A DNA stretch of 64,000 nucleotides from Luteolibacter sp. SL250. GTDB lineage: Bacteria > Verrucomicrobiota > Verrucomicrobiia > Verrucomicrobiales > Akkermansiaceae. A model generated the notes under the pieces. The model made no database searches, was not told the origin of the DNA, and was given only the letters and a program-made list of their open reading frames with translations. Shown here in pieces: positions 40,974 to 50,134 of the stretch. The stretch is taken from NCBI RefSeq assembly GCF_026625605.1, contig NZ_CP113054.1:372001-436000 (forward strand). Reading direction: 5' to 3'. Both the position numbers and the translations under genes were made by a program. Numbering within the stretch: position 1 is the stretch's first letter; each line of letters opens with the position of its first letter.

Positions 40974-42863
40974 ATGGCTAAACTGCGCCCCCGGCCGATG
41001 TTCAGATACCCGAAAACCTATGATGTGATTGTGATTGGTGCCGGCCATGCCGGGGTGGAGGCTGCCTTGGCTGCCGCCCGTCTCGGTTGCCAGGTGGCGG
41101 TGCTGACGCAAAATCTGGACACCGTCGGGCAGATGTCCTGCAACCCCGCGATCGGAGGCCTGGCGAAGGGACACATGGTCCGGGAGATCGACGCCCTCGG
41201 CGGTGCGATGGGTCTGAATACGGACGCGACCGCCATCCAGTGGCGGATGCTCAACGCATCGAAAGGTCCATCGGTCCGGGCTCCTCGTGCCCAGTGCGAC
41301 AAGAAAGCCTACCAGTTCCGGATGAAGCGGGAGCTGGAAGGCATGCCCGGAGTGGATCTTCACCAAGGCAACGTCGCCGATCTGCTGGTAGAGAACGACC
41401 ACATCACAGGTGTGATGACGTCCCTCGGCATGGAGCTGGTGGGGAAATCTGTCATCCTCAGTGCCGGAACTTTCATGCGTGGCCTCATGCACGTTGGCCT
41501 GCGGAATGAGAAAGGGGGTAGGATGGGGGATGCCACCTCCACTGTATCCGATTCCCTGAAGCGCCTCGGCTTCCAGGTGGAGCGGTTCAAGACCGGCACT
41601 CCTTGCCGCCTGAATGGCCGATCACTCGACTTCTCCAAGTGCGAGCGTCAGGAAGGGGACAGCCCGGTGCCGAAGTTCAGCTACATCGCAGACACCCTGC
41701 TAAGGCAGGACGATGACCTGTTCACGCTGAATCCTTGGTGTGATCCGACGTTCCACGTGGAACAAATGCCCTGCTGGATCACCTACACCAACCCCGCCAC
41801 CCACGACATCATCCGGGAAAATCTCGACCAGTCGCCCATGTATTGTGGCGTGATCGAGGGAGTTGGGCCGCGATATTGCCCCTCCATCGAGGACAAGGTG
41901 GTCCGTTTTGCCGAAAAGGAACGCCATCAGGTGTTCCTTGAACCGGAGGGGCGACACACCTTGGAGTATTACGTGAACGGGGTTTCGACCTCCTTGCCCT
42001 ATGAAGTGCAGCTCGCTTTCCTGCGGACCATTCCCGGTCTGGAGAAGTGCGAGATCCTCCGCCCGGGCTATGCGGTGGAATATGATTACTGCCCGCCCAC
42101 CCAGTTGCTGCCCACCCTTGAGACAAAGCAGGTGGAGGGCCTCTACTTCGCGGGTCAGATCAACGGCACCTCCGGCTACGAGGAGGCAGCAGGGCAGGGG
42201 CTGATCGCCGGGGCAAATGCCGCCCTCAAGGTGCTGGGTCGCCCGGATTTCGTGCTCGGTCGGGACGAAGCCTACCTGGGTGTGATGGTGGACGATCTGG
42301 TGACCCGTGGCTGCACGGAGCCCTACCGCATGTTCACCAGCCGCGCCGAATACCGCTTGCTCCTCCGTCAGGACAACGCGGATCTCCGGCTTACGCCGAA
42401 GGCGGCTGAGCTCGGCCTTGTGGCAGGGGAGCGGGTTCGGCGGATCAGGGAGAAGGAGGCGGATCTCGCCCGGGCGGAAACCTGGGTGCGGCAGACCTCC
42501 CATGAAGGGGTCAAACTGGACCTGTGGCTGCGCCGCAACGAGAACCAGTGGGAATCGCTGCCGGAATCCCTCCTCGGAGAGTTCCACGTGGAACTTTGGC
42601 CGCTGATCGAGACGAATTTCAAGTATGAGGGGCACCTCGAACGCCAGCAGGCTCAGATCAACCGCATGTCACGGCAGGAGAACCGGAGGCTTCCCGGAGA
42701 TCTTGACTACGGTTCGATCCGTGGTTTGAAGAAGGAGGCGCAGCTCCGCTTCTCGGAGATCAAGCCCTTGACCATCGGCCAGGCAGCGCGCATTCCGGGC
42801 ATCACTCCGGCGGACATCGCCATGCTGGTCGTCTGGCTGGAGAAGCTGGAACGGGAAAGGTAG
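40974..42863 (+). CDS. mnmG: MnmG (GidA), tRNA uridine 5-carboxymethylaminomethyl modification enzyme
   Basis: The 629-residue protein has the FAD motif [20 protein letters not shown], the MnmG blocks [47 protein letters not shown] (catalytic-region Cys), [21 protein letters not shown] and [20 protein letters not shown], and the C-terminal domain ending [20 protein letters not shown]. With MnmE it modifies wobble U34. The ATG at 40974 is preferred because GGGGAG lies 6-11 bases upstream; GTG codons 12 and 21 bases earlier are weaker. Two further parS-like palindromes lie in its coding sequence, each read as Phe-His-Val-Glu. Confidence 0.95.
   Translation: MAKLRPRPMFRYPKTYDVIVIGAGHAGVEAALAAARLGCQVAVLTQNLDTVGQMSCNPAIGGLAKGHMVREIDALGGAMGLNTDATAIQWRMLNASKGPSVRAPRAQCDKKAYQFRMKRELEGMPGVDLHQGNVADLLVENDHITGVMTSLGMELVGKSVILSAGTFMRGLMHVGLRNEKGGRMGDATSTVSDSLKRLGFQVERFKTGTPCRLNGRSLDFSKCERQEGDSPVPKFSYIADTLLRQDDDLFTLNPWCDPTFHVEQMPCWITYTNPATHDIIRENLDQSPMYCGVIEGVGPRYCPSIEDKVVRFAEKERHQVFLEPEGRHTLEYYVNGVSTSLPYEVQLAFLRTIPGLEKCEILRPGYAVEYDYCPPTQLLPTLETKQVEGLYFAGQINGTSGYEEAAGQGLIAGANAALKVLGRPDFVLGRDEAYLGVMVDDLVTRGCTEPYRMFTSRAEYRLLLRQDNADLRLTPKAAELGLVAGERVRRIREKEADLARAETWVRQTSHEGVKLDLWLRRNENQWESLPESLLGEFHVELWPLIETNFKYEGHLERQQAQINRMSRQENRRLPGDLDYGSIRGLKKEAQLRFSEIKPLTIGQAARIPGITPADIAMLVVWLEKLERER
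41750..41763. promoter_or_regulatory. parS-like ParB-binding palindrome 2 (inside mnmG)
   Basis: GTTCCACGTGGAAC is the full 14-base core of parS. The outer base is C on the left and A on the right, so it has 15 of 16 consensus matches. It is read in frame as part of FHVEQ in MnmG. Confidence 0.65.
42581..42594. promoter_or_regulatory. parS-like ParB-binding palindrome 3 (inside mnmG)
   Basis: GTTCCACGTGGAAC again, flanked by A and T to make a 16-base perfect palindrome that misses the consensus T/A at the two outermost positions. In MnmG it is read as FHVEL. Spacing from copy 2 is 831 bases. Confidence 0.6.
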
Positions 42864-42869
42864 GAGGGT

Positions 42870-42896
42870 GGACATTGCGGCAGAGCCGCTATGTCC
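42870..42896. repeat. Short hairpin repeat (GGACAT family) after mnmG
   Basis: GGACATTGCGGC pairs with GCCGCTATGTCC around AGA with one mismatch. The same sequence, including the upstream stop-codon context TAGGAGG/TAAGGAGG, recurs after priA at 49630-49656. It may stabilise mRNA ends. No T run follows. Confidence 0.7.
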
Positions 42897-42922
42897 GCTT
42901 CTTCCCTGAAAACTTCTTCTCT

Positions 42923-43324
42923 TCATCCCACCCACTCCGCAGGCAGACGCACAGGCTTTCCTTCCGGCATCTGCACGAGGGCCAGCGACTGCCGGGCAGT
43001 GACCAGGGTGGTGCCATCGCTTTCCCGGATCATTTCAAACTGGCACCAGAAGCGCGCCTTTGAAATTTCCGCCACAGCACCGCGGATGGTCAGCCAGTCA
43101 CCCAGCTTCGCCGGACGGCGGTAGTCGATCTCTGTTCGCGTGACCACAGGGAAAAGCTGGGTTTCCGACATGCTCCGCAGATCCATGCCCATGCCCGCGG
43201 CCAGCCGGGTGCGGCAGGTCTCGATCATCCGCAGGTAGGCGATGTTGTGGACCACGCCTCCGCAGTCCGTGTCGAAAAACATCACCTCCTCGCGGGTTTC
43301 CATCGTCGGGAATGAAATCGGCAT
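42923..43324 (-). CDS. YbgC-type hotdog acyl-CoA thioesterase
   Basis: About 133 residues from the ATG at 43324. It has the hotdog thioesterase signature EEVMFFDTDCGGVVHNIAYLRMIE with catalytic Asp in FDTDC, then RTEIDYRRPAKLGDWLTIRG, FWCQFEMIRESDGTTLVTARQSLALV and PEGKPVRLP. YbgC-like enzymes hydrolyse acyl-CoA, often near the Tol-Pal system, which is not seen here. The start is uncertain: ATGs at 43303, 43324 and 43336 are all open. It converges on mnmG, with the hairpin repeat between. Confidence 0.85.
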   Translation of the reverse strand: MPISFPTMETREEVMFFDTDCGGVVHNIAYLRMIETCRTRLAAGMGMDLRSMSETQLFPVVTRTEIDYRRPAKLGDWLTIRGAVAEISKARFWCQFEMIRESDGTTLVTARQSLALVQMPEGKPVRLPAEWVG

Positions 43325-43428
43325 GGCGGAATCCATGCCGCAAAGGGAGCCGTTTGCCAAGGGATCGTCGTCGGGATTGCAATGTTCGCTTGAGCTTCGT
43401 CGTAGGAGTGGCCAGTCTGGTTTGAAAA

Positions 43429-45231
43429 ATGGCTGCGTGGGGAATCAGATGCGGAAGTTGGATCATCGCCGGAGTGCTGGCGGTGGGGGACATGGCCGCC
43501 GCAGCGGGACACTTTGAAGTGCCGAAGGAAGGGCCGGTGGCGTTCCGCCGGGACCGTCTGCCCATTGAGGTGGATTTGATGACCAACCTTTCATCGGACC
43601 TGGTGGCGTTGAGCCATGCGCAGCGGCGTGAGAACGCGGCGGACCGGAGGATCGTCGCCCAGATGTTGGCACTCGCCCTGGCATTGAACCCGGCCAGTGC
43701 CGAGGCCCGTACTGCTTTGGCTGCGGCGGCCAAAGGAGCACCGGGAGGGAAGGCGGGGAAACGTGAGCTGCAACGAAGCCGCGAAGAGATCTGGGGTGTG
43801 CTCAAGTGGTTGGGATCCCCTGAGGCCGGACCGGATGGCCAAGCTCTCGCCGCCTGTCTGGGAGATGTCATTTCCATGGCGGATCCCAGCCATCCGGATG
43901 CAGCATCGTTGCTGGAAAAAGGGGAGAAAGGCGCCTGGACGCCCTGGGTAGCGGACCTGAAAGCTTTTGATCGAGTGCAACCTGCTGACAAAGAGGTTGT
44001 TGTGGATAGCATGCCGATGCCGGAGGGTGGGAATCCGCAGGCAAAGGAGACACCGCTGCCACAGACCACGCTCCAGTTGGAATCCGCCACCATTTTCACT
44101 CCACTCTGGGAGCTGGACAAGGATACCGGCGACGAACAGCTCAAGCTGACCTCCGTGGCAATGAAGGCGTCCATCCTGCCTTCGCCTCCACCGGAGGCTC
44201 CCGTCGTAAAGCCGATGACCTTCACCATCGATTTCACGCTGGAGAACACGCAGGTCAACCGGATGAACCGGGCCCTGCATGCGGTGCTTGTGAAGCGGCA
44301 TGGCGCCCTGCCTGCCGGCTCCCAGGTCACCTTGAATCTGGGGGAGGAGAACTCCTACCTCCCGGTCCGTAACCGCGATGCGCTTTCGGGTGCGGCGGCT
44401 GTGTTGCTGGATGCCGCCCTTTCCGGGAAGGCACCTGCTGGCATTGTGATCGGGAGGCTGGATGCGGATGGCTCGTTCAAATCGCCACCGGATGTGTGGG
44501 ACCGGCTGCGTGCGTTGTCCGGTGGTCCCGGCGGACGGCTGGTGATCCCGGCGGATGCCGCCGAACTCTTGCCTTGGATCCTGGCATTGGAGAATCCGGA
44601 GTTTTTCCTGAGGTACGATGTCCTGTTGGCGTCCAACCATCAGGAGCTGGTCGAGCGGTCCGCTGCGGCAACCGCCAGCCCGCTTACGGAAATCCTGGCC
44701 CGTTTCCAGGAGGTCAGGAGCAAGGGCGCGACATTGCCGATCGGCCAGTACGTTACCAACCGCTTCGTGAGGCAGAGGCTGGCGGAGTTGTCAGCGGAAG
44801 CTCCGTATTTCGCTTCTCCGAAGCTGCTGGCCATCCAGGGTGCCGGTGAGCGCCCGACCCGGATCTCGCGGAAGATTCTCGCCTTCGAGCTGCGCAGCGC
44901 CATGCAGCCATTGGCCTGGCTGCGGGGGAAGGCCGCTGCGGACATCGATCTTGCCAAGCTCGACAAGAATTACGACTCCGCCCGGGCGCAGGTGGACAGC
45001 TTGGAGAAATACTCGGAGGACCGGGACCTGTTGGCGTCGGTCCGGGAAATGACCACCACTCTCCGGACGTTTTCCCGCGCACAACGGCTCAGCCTCAGCC
45101 GGGAGCGGGAAGCCGCTGCCGCAGCGGAAGCGTTCGTTGAGATGAGGGAGTCCCTCAACGCCACCTTGGATGAACTGAATGCCGTGATCGGTGAGGTGCC
45201 GGAGACCGATGCCGGGGAGGATGCCCAGTGA
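43429..45231 (+). CDS. Exported protein with a degenerate Lon-protease-like domain
   Basis: The 600-residue protein has an N-terminal signal-like segment (WIIAGVLAVGDMAAAAG). The middle, about 260-420, resembles the Lon (S16) proteolytic fold: LPAGSQVTLNL, NRDALSGAAAVLLDAALSG (Ser320 in the position of the catalytic Ser), AGIVIGRLDADGSFKSPPDVWDRLRAL, GGRLVIPADAAELLPWI. The catalytic Lys expected in the GGLKEK position is replaced (DVWDRL), so it is probably inactive. The C-terminal part is helical. Function unknown. It is transcribed divergently from the thioesterase. The Lon relation is my reading and is moderate. Confidence 0.6.
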   Translation: MAAWGIRCGSWIIAGVLAVGDMAAAAGHFEVPKEGPVAFRRDRLPIEVDLMTNLSSDLVALSHAQRRENAADRRIVAQMLALALALNPASAEARTALAAAAKGAPGGKAGKRELQRSREEIWGVLKWLGSPEAGPDGQALAACLGDVISMADPSHPDAASLLEKGEKGAWTPWVADLKAFDRVQPADKEVVVDSMPMPEGGNPQAKETPLPQTTLQLESATIFTPLWELDKDTGDEQLKLTSVAMKASILPSPPPEAPVVKPMTFTIDFTLENTQVNRMNRALHAVLVKRHGALPAGSQVTLNLGEENSYLPVRNRDALSGAAAVLLDAALSGKAPAGIVIGRLDADGSFKSPPDVWDRLRALSGGPGGRLVIPADAAELLPWILALENPEFFLRYDVLLASNHQELVERSAAATASPLTEILARFQEVRSKGATLPIGQYVTNRFVRQRLAELSAEAPYFASPKLLAIQGAGERPTRISRKILAFELRSAMQPLAWLRGKAAADIDLAKLDKNYDSARAQVDSLEKYSEDRDLLASVREMTTTLRTFSRAQRLSLSREREAAAAAEAFVEMRESLNATLDELNAVIGEVPETDAGEDAQ

Positions 45232-45340
45232 GTCGTCACAGGTAGGATTCCCGGAAGATGATGGGAGATAAGATGTCCGTTTTTCCTGAGTTTTCGCGGA
45301 CTTGATCTCGTATGGCTGAATCGTTAGCCTGCGGCTGATC

Positions 45341-47344
45341 GTGAAAAGACGGGGGATTTCATGTGCCACGCGGGCATGTCTCGTGGTGATGGCCGCAGGA
45401 ATGATCGTATCGTGCGACAGCCCGAAGAAGAAGGCGTTGCGCGGTTTGAGCCGTGCCGGCATCGAGCCGACGGGACGCTCCTTGGTGGAGGCCGTGGAAG
45501 CGCGGAATGGCCCTCTCGTCGATTCACTGTTGCTCGCGGAGGTCGACACGGAGCGCAAGGATACGCAGGGCCGCACCCCGCTCCGGCTCAGTGTGGATGC
45601 GGATGACCGCGCGACCGCGCTCAGGCTGGTGGACGGAGGCGCGAATGTGGACTCCCGTGCGACGGATGGCTCCAGCGTCCTGGGTGCCGCCGTCCGGCGG
45701 ATGGATGTCGCTTTCATCCGCAGGCTGCTGGAGCGCGGGGCCAGCCCCGACGCGACCATGCCCGGTGGTGAGGAGATCCTGCCATGGGCCATCCGGGAGG
45801 GGAGTGCGGAGCTGGTGGAGCTGCTGATGGCGGCGGCCCCGGATCCACACATGACCGACCGCGAGGGGAATCCTCTGCTCCACGTGGCCATGCAAGCGGA
45901 CCGCCGCGACCTGATGGAGGCCATCATCAAGCTGGGCGCGGACCCCGGGCAGAAGAACGCCCGTGGTGAATCCACCCTCCACACCGCGATCCGGAACGGA
46001 TGGCTGGAGACGGTGCCTTCATTGGTGAAAGCCGGAGCGGACCCGAACCTGCCGGGGCCATCCGGCCATTCTCCGCTCGCCCAGGCGGTGATGGACGCGG
46101 ATCTGGGGATGATGGGTCTGCTGTTGGGCACCGGAGCGGATCCGAATTTCCGCCACCCGGTCGGGGAGGATGGGACACTTTCAAAGACGCCGCTGGAGCT
46201 TGCCTTCGCCCATCAGGACCGCCGCGTCTTCCAGATGTTCCTGGACCGGAAGGTGAAGCTCGAGCAATCCAGGATCGACCTCTGGCTGGCGGACGCGCTG
46301 GAGGCGAAGGACATGGGCATGGTGCGGCTGCTGCTGCGCGGCGGCGCCCGGCCGAACCTGCATGGGAGCGACGGCTGGCTGCCCATCGAGCGGGCCGTGC
46401 TGGCGCGTGAGGGCAGCATGGTGAAGCTGCTTTCGGACTATGGCAGTCCGGCGGGCCGTTCACTTCACCTCGCGGCGGCGGTGGGGGACAGGCTGATGAT
46501 CGACCTGCTGCTGCACCTGGGCATGAACCCGGATGTGGTGCATCCGCCCTTCCTGGACCGCCCGCTTTCCGTGGCCATCCGCCACCGCCATGACGCGGCG
46601 GCGGCCGCATTGGTCCGGGGCGATGCGAAGATCCGTTTCCGCATGCCGGAAGGCCAGACGCCGCTGCACCTGGCGGTCGCTCTCGGCTGCCCCGTTACGG
46701 TGAAGGCGCTGGTCGGACATGGAGCGGACCCGAACGAGACTTTCGAGGTTCCCGCACAACGGGAGTTCGTCCGCCAGGTGCGGCCGGGCATCGCCCGCTG
46801 GGCGTTGCGCCTGGACCGGAACGTCACCCCGCTCATGATCGCGGCGGACTCCGGGAACACGGCGGTGGCCCGCCATCTCATCAACGCCGGGGCGAAGAAG
46901 AACACCTGGTCCCGCGTGTCCAGCTTGTGGCCCATCAACTTCGCCTCGCGGCGCGGGGATGTGAAGATGATGCGCCTGATCCTCGGTCGCGACCCGCACA
47001 AGGAGGACCGCCACATCGTGGTCAACCTGAAGGAACAGAAAGCCAGCGTCTATGACGCGGAGGGGAATGAGATCTTCACCACGAAGGTCTCCACCGGCCG
47101 CAAGGGCTACGCGACGCCGACCGGTGAGTACGTCATCACCAACAAGCACCGCGCCTGGACCTCCACCATCTACCACGCCAGCATGCCGTATTTCCAGCGG
47201 CTGAGTTGCAGTGATTTCGGCCTCCATGCCGGGGTGGTGCCGGGTTACCCGGCATCGCACGGCTGCATCCGCGTGCCTGCGGGAAATGCGGCCAAGCTGT
47301 TCGCCATGACGGAGGCCGGTGACCGTGTGATGATCGTGCCGTAA
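45341..47344 (+). CDS. Lipoprotein fusion of ankyrin repeats and an L,D-transpeptidase
   Basis: The 667-residue protein starts at a GTG with a lipoprotein signal (RRGISCATRACLVVMAAGMIVSC). About 500 residues of ankyrin repeats follow (about 13 units such as QGRTPLRLSVDADDRATALRLVDGG). The C-terminal YkuD domain is at about 565-667: HIVVNLKEQKASVYDAEG, VSTGRKGYATPTGEYVI and ASHGCIRVP with the active-site Cys. L,D-transpeptidases crosslink peptidoglycan or attach proteins to it. The ankyrin part is unusual for such enzymes and suggests binding to a protein partner in the periplasm. It ends 49 bases before the priA start. Confidence 0.88.
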   Translation: MKRRGISCATRACLVVMAAGMIVSCDSPKKKALRGLSRAGIEPTGRSLVEAVEARNGPLVDSLLLAEVDTERKDTQGRTPLRLSVDADDRATALRLVDGGANVDSRATDGSSVLGAAVRRMDVAFIRRLLERGASPDATMPGGEEILPWAIREGSAELVELLMAAAPDPHMTDREGNPLLHVAMQADRRDLMEAIIKLGADPGQKNARGESTLHTAIRNGWLETVPSLVKAGADPNLPGPSGHSPLAQAVMDADLGMMGLLLGTGADPNFRHPVGEDGTLSKTPLELAFAHQDRRVFQMFLDRKVKLEQSRIDLWLADALEAKDMGMVRLLLRGGARPNLHGSDGWLPIERAVLAREGSMVKLLSDYGSPAGRSLHLAAAVGDRLMIDLLLHLGMNPDVVHPPFLDRPLSVAIRHRHDAAAAALVRGDAKIRFRMPEGQTPLHLAVALGCPVTVKALVGHGADPNETFEVPAQREFVRQVRPGIARWALRLDRNVTPLMIAADSGNTAVARHLINAGAKKNTWSRVSSLWPINFASRRGDVKMMRLILGRDPHKEDRHIVVNLKEQKASVYDAEGNEIFTTKVSTGRKGYATPTGEYVITNKHRAWTSTIYHASMPYFQRLSCSDFGLHAGVVPGYPASHGCIRVPAGNAAKLFAMTEAGDRVMIVP

Positions 47345-47393
47345 CGGCGGGATGACTTGGCGCTTGGCCCGCGGATGGACGCGGCGCATCCTC

Positions 47394-49622
47394 ATGGCAT
47401 TGAACGCGCGCGTGCTCATCGACGGACCTTCGGAGCTGGTCTTCGACTATGGCATCCCCGCCGGGATGAATGTCCGGCCGGGCTGCCGCGTGCGTGTCCC
47501 CCTGCGCCGGAAGTCCGCCGCGGGCACCGTCCTCTCCGTCGGGGAGGCGGACGGCCAGGCCGACTTCGCCCTGCGGGAGCTGGAGGCGCTGGTGGAGCCG
47601 GAGCCGCTCATCACCCCCGTGCTGCTGGAGACCGGGCGGTGGATCGCGGACTACTATGGATGCAGTATTGAATCCGTCGTGCGGTCCCTCCTTCCGGAGG
47701 CGGTCAGGACGGAGGAAAACTCGGCGAAGACCCGGCGCATCGCCATCCTGGCCGCGGAGCCTGACGCGGCGGCGTTGGAGAAGCTCGGAAAACGCGCGCC
47801 GCGCCAGCATGCCATCCTGTCGCTGCTCATGCACGCGGAGGGAAAACGCCTGGCGGTGGCTGATCTCGGGGATGGTTCCGCGGCGACGCTGAAGGCGCTC
47901 GAGAAAGCCGGCATGATCACCCTGGAGGCGGAGGAAGTCCGCCGTGACCCGGACGGCGACATGGTGGAGGAGATCCTGGAGTCGAAGCCGCTGCAACTGA
48001 ACACGGAGCAGGCGGAGGCGCTGGAGGCCGTGTGCCGGGCGGTGGCGGAGCCGCAGGCCGCCAAGCCCATCCTGCTGCTGGGCGTCACCGGATCGGGAAA
48101 AACGGAGGTCTATCTCCAGGCGGCGCGGCACGTGCTGGATCTGGGAAAGACGGTGCTTGTCCTGGTGCCGGAGATTTCACTGACGCCTCAGACCGTGCGG
48201 CGCTTCAAGGCACGCTTCGCCGCCATGCAGGACCAGGTCGCCGTGCTGCACTCCAACCTTTCGCAGGGCGAACGCTTCGACGAATGGCACCGCATCCGCA
48301 AGGGAAAGGCGCGTATCGTCATCGGCGCGCGTTCCGCGGTGTTCGCACCGCTGCCGGACCTCGGGCTGATCCTGGTGGATGAGGAGCATGAAAATTCCTA
48401 CAAGCAGGAGAACCCGCCCCGCTATCACGGCCGGGACGTCGCCGTGCTGCGCGCCCATTTCGAGCCTTGCGCCGTGGTGCTCGGTTCCGCCACCCCTTCA
48501 CTGGAGTCATGGCAGAACTGCACGACCGGGAAATATGACCTCGTGAGGCTGACCCAGCGCGCGGACGGCCAGTCCATGCCGCTGGTGCGGGTCGTGGACA
48601 TGCGGCTGGAGAAAGCGAAGATGAAAGGCGGACTGCCCATCCTTTCCGACAAGCTGCGCACCGCGCTGGAGCAGCGGCTGGAAAAAGGGGAACAGTCCAT
48701 CCTGTTCCTGAACCGCCGCGGCTTCGCCCGCTCCCTCCAGTGCCCGAAGTGCGGCCACGTCTGCCAGTGTCCGCACTGCGCGGTCGCGTTGACCTACCAC
48801 CGTACCGACGAGCGGCTCGTCTGCCACGTCTGCGGCCACCAGGCGATCGTCCCGCGCAAGTGCCCGGAATGCCATGACCCCGCCATCATCCTCCAGGGCT
48901 TCGGCACGCAGAAGGTGGAGGAGGTGCTGGCGAAGGTGTTCCCGTCCGCGAAGTTCGCGCGCATCGATGCGGACGCCATGCGGCGGAAAAACGCGCTGCG
49001 CGACACGCTGAACGCGTTCAAGGCGCACAAGATCGACATCCTCATCGGCACCCAGATGATCGCGAAGGGCCTGCATTTCCCGAACGTGACGTTGGTCGGC
49101 ATCCTGAACGCGGACCTCGGCCTGCATGTGCCGGACTTCCGGGCGGGGGAGCGCACCTTCCAACTGCTCACGCAGGTAGCGGGCCGCGCCGGGCGGGGGG
49201 ATCTGGCGGGAGAGGTCATCGTGCAGACCTTCACCCCGCACTCGCCGTCCATCCAGTACGCGCGGAAGCATGACTTCGACGGCTTCTCGGAACAGGAGAT
49301 GGAGTTCCGCCACCAGTTCTCCTTTCCGCCGTACGCCCACTGCGCGGTACTGACCGCCCGCTCCACCCACGAACGTCGGGCGGAGTTCACCCTCCAAACC
49401 CTTCACCTGCGGCTGGCGGAGGACCTCCCCGCGGGCATGAGCCTGGGCGAAGTACTACCTTCACCGTTGATCCGCTCCCACGGCCAGTTCCGCTTCCAGA
49501 TCACCCTCCGCTGCCGCCGCGCGCGCACCCTCACGCGCCACGTCCAGGCCGTCCTCGCTAGGACCACCCTGCCGGAGGACGTCATCGTCACCTTCGACAT
49601 GGATGCGCTGAATTTTTCGTAA
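47394..49622 (+). CDS. priA: PriA, primosomal replication-restart helicase
   Basis: From the ATG at 47394 the 742-residue protein begins ALNARVLIDGPSELVFDYGIPAG. It has Walker A GVTGSGKTEVYLQAARHVL, DEAD-type LVDEEHENSYKQE, GSATPSLESW, and the four-pair zinc region CPKCGHVCQCPHC...CHVCGH...CPECHD, then GTQKVEEVL, IGTQMIAKGLHFPNVTLVGILNAD and QLLTQVAGRAGRG. PriA reloads the replisome at stalled forks. A start 42 bases earlier is open but not conserved. Confidence 0.95.
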   Translation: MALNARVLIDGPSELVFDYGIPAGMNVRPGCRVRVPLRRKSAAGTVLSVGEADGQADFALRELEALVEPEPLITPVLLETGRWIADYYGCSIESVVRSLLPEAVRTEENSAKTRRIAILAAEPDAAALEKLGKRAPRQHAILSLLMHAEGKRLAVADLGDGSAATLKALEKAGMITLEAEEVRRDPDGDMVEEILESKPLQLNTEQAEALEAVCRAVAEPQAAKPILLLGVTGSGKTEVYLQAARHVLDLGKTVLVLVPEISLTPQTVRRFKARFAAMQDQVAVLHSNLSQGERFDEWHRIRKGKARIVIGARSAVFAPLPDLGLILVDEEHENSYKQENPPRYHGRDVAVLRAHFEPCAVVLGSATPSLESWQNCTTGKYDLVRLTQRADGQSMPLVRVVDMRLEKAKMKGGLPILSDKLRTALEQRLEKGEQSILFLNRRGFARSLQCPKCGHVCQCPHCAVALTYHRTDERLVCHVCGHQAIVPRKCPECHDPAIILQGFGTQKVEEVLAKVFPSAKFARIDADAMRRKNALRDTLNAFKAHKIDILIGTQMIAKGLHFPNVTLVGILNADLGLHVPDFRAGERTFQLLTQVAGRAGRGDLAGEVIVQTFTPHSPSIQYARKHDFDGFSEQEMEFRHQFSFPPYAHCAVLTARSTHERRAEFTLQTLHLRLAEDLPAGMSLGEVLPSPLIRSHGQFRFQITLRCRRARTLTRHVQAVLARTTLPEDVIVTFDMDALNFS

Positions 49623-49833
49623 GGAGGGAGGACATTGAGGCAGAGCCGCCATGTCCGCTTCGCTCCCATTCCTGTCCTCCGGCTGCAACGGGAACCCATA
49701 GGAAAGGCATCCCGGGATAGATCCACCTGTCCCTTTATTCGCCAATGCCGCCGAGGGACAGGAGTGTCCCTCCTCCTTACTCTCCAGCTCCGGCTGTTCC
49801 CAGTAAGGAGGGTGGACACTCTTGTCCACCGGC
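49621..49833. repeat. Cluster of degenerate GGTGGACA-family inverted-repeat elements
   Basis: A degenerate element (49621-49781) has a left part AAGGAGGGAGGACA and right part GGGACAGGAGTGTCCCTCCTCCTTACT-like, with internal sequence (CCGGCTGCAACGGGAACCCATAG) shared with the intact element at 54389-54553. A second isolated arm, 49802-49833 (AGTAAGGAGGGTGGACACTC, then TTGTCCACCGGC), follows. With the 49919-50089 element these fill the 512-base gap between priA and the POTRA gene, in which no gene is seen. Confidence 0.75.
49630..49656. repeat. Short hairpin repeat (GGACAT family) after priA
   Basis: GGACATTGAGGC and GCCGCCATGTCC pair imperfectly around AGA. The sequence is nearly identical to 42870-42896 and sits at almost the same distance from the stop codon. 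Confidence 0.65.
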
Positions 49834-49918
49834 TGGAACGGGAACACAAAGCACATGCCGGATTCAATGATCAGGCATTCTCCGCCAAAAGCCGATGCTT
49901 CTCTGGGAGTCCCCTTCA

Positions 49919-50089
49919 ACGCGGCAGCGTCATGGAGTGCGGCAGCCCTCTGCCGCTATCAGTAGCAGGCGTGACTCCCCCCGAAATGAAGAGGTACTTC
50001 GCATCCCCCGTGGTGCCCATCATTTCTCCTTCGGTGTGGTCCTCCGCCAAAGCGGCAGAAGACTGCCGCACTCCATGACGCTGCCGCGT
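49919..50089. repeat. MITE-like element (GCGGCAGCGTC family)
   Basis: Near-perfect terminal inverted repeats of about 39 bases (49919-49957 and 50051-50089) flank a 93-base interior. The ends read ACGCGGCAGCGTCATGGAG and its complement, followed by an internal hairpin (GCGGCAG...CTGCCGC). No transposase is encoded, so mobility would need one in trans. Sharp ends and 171-base length fit a miniature element or REPIN-like doublet. Confidence 0.75.
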
Positions 50090-50134
50090 CCGGTGTGGAT
50101 CCCATCCGTGCGACAGACCGTGGCGTGATTCAGC

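Noticed and set aside
49621..50089. A degraded insertion-sequence transposase
   Set aside because: No frame in this interval gives a transposase-like protein; only short inverted repeats are present.
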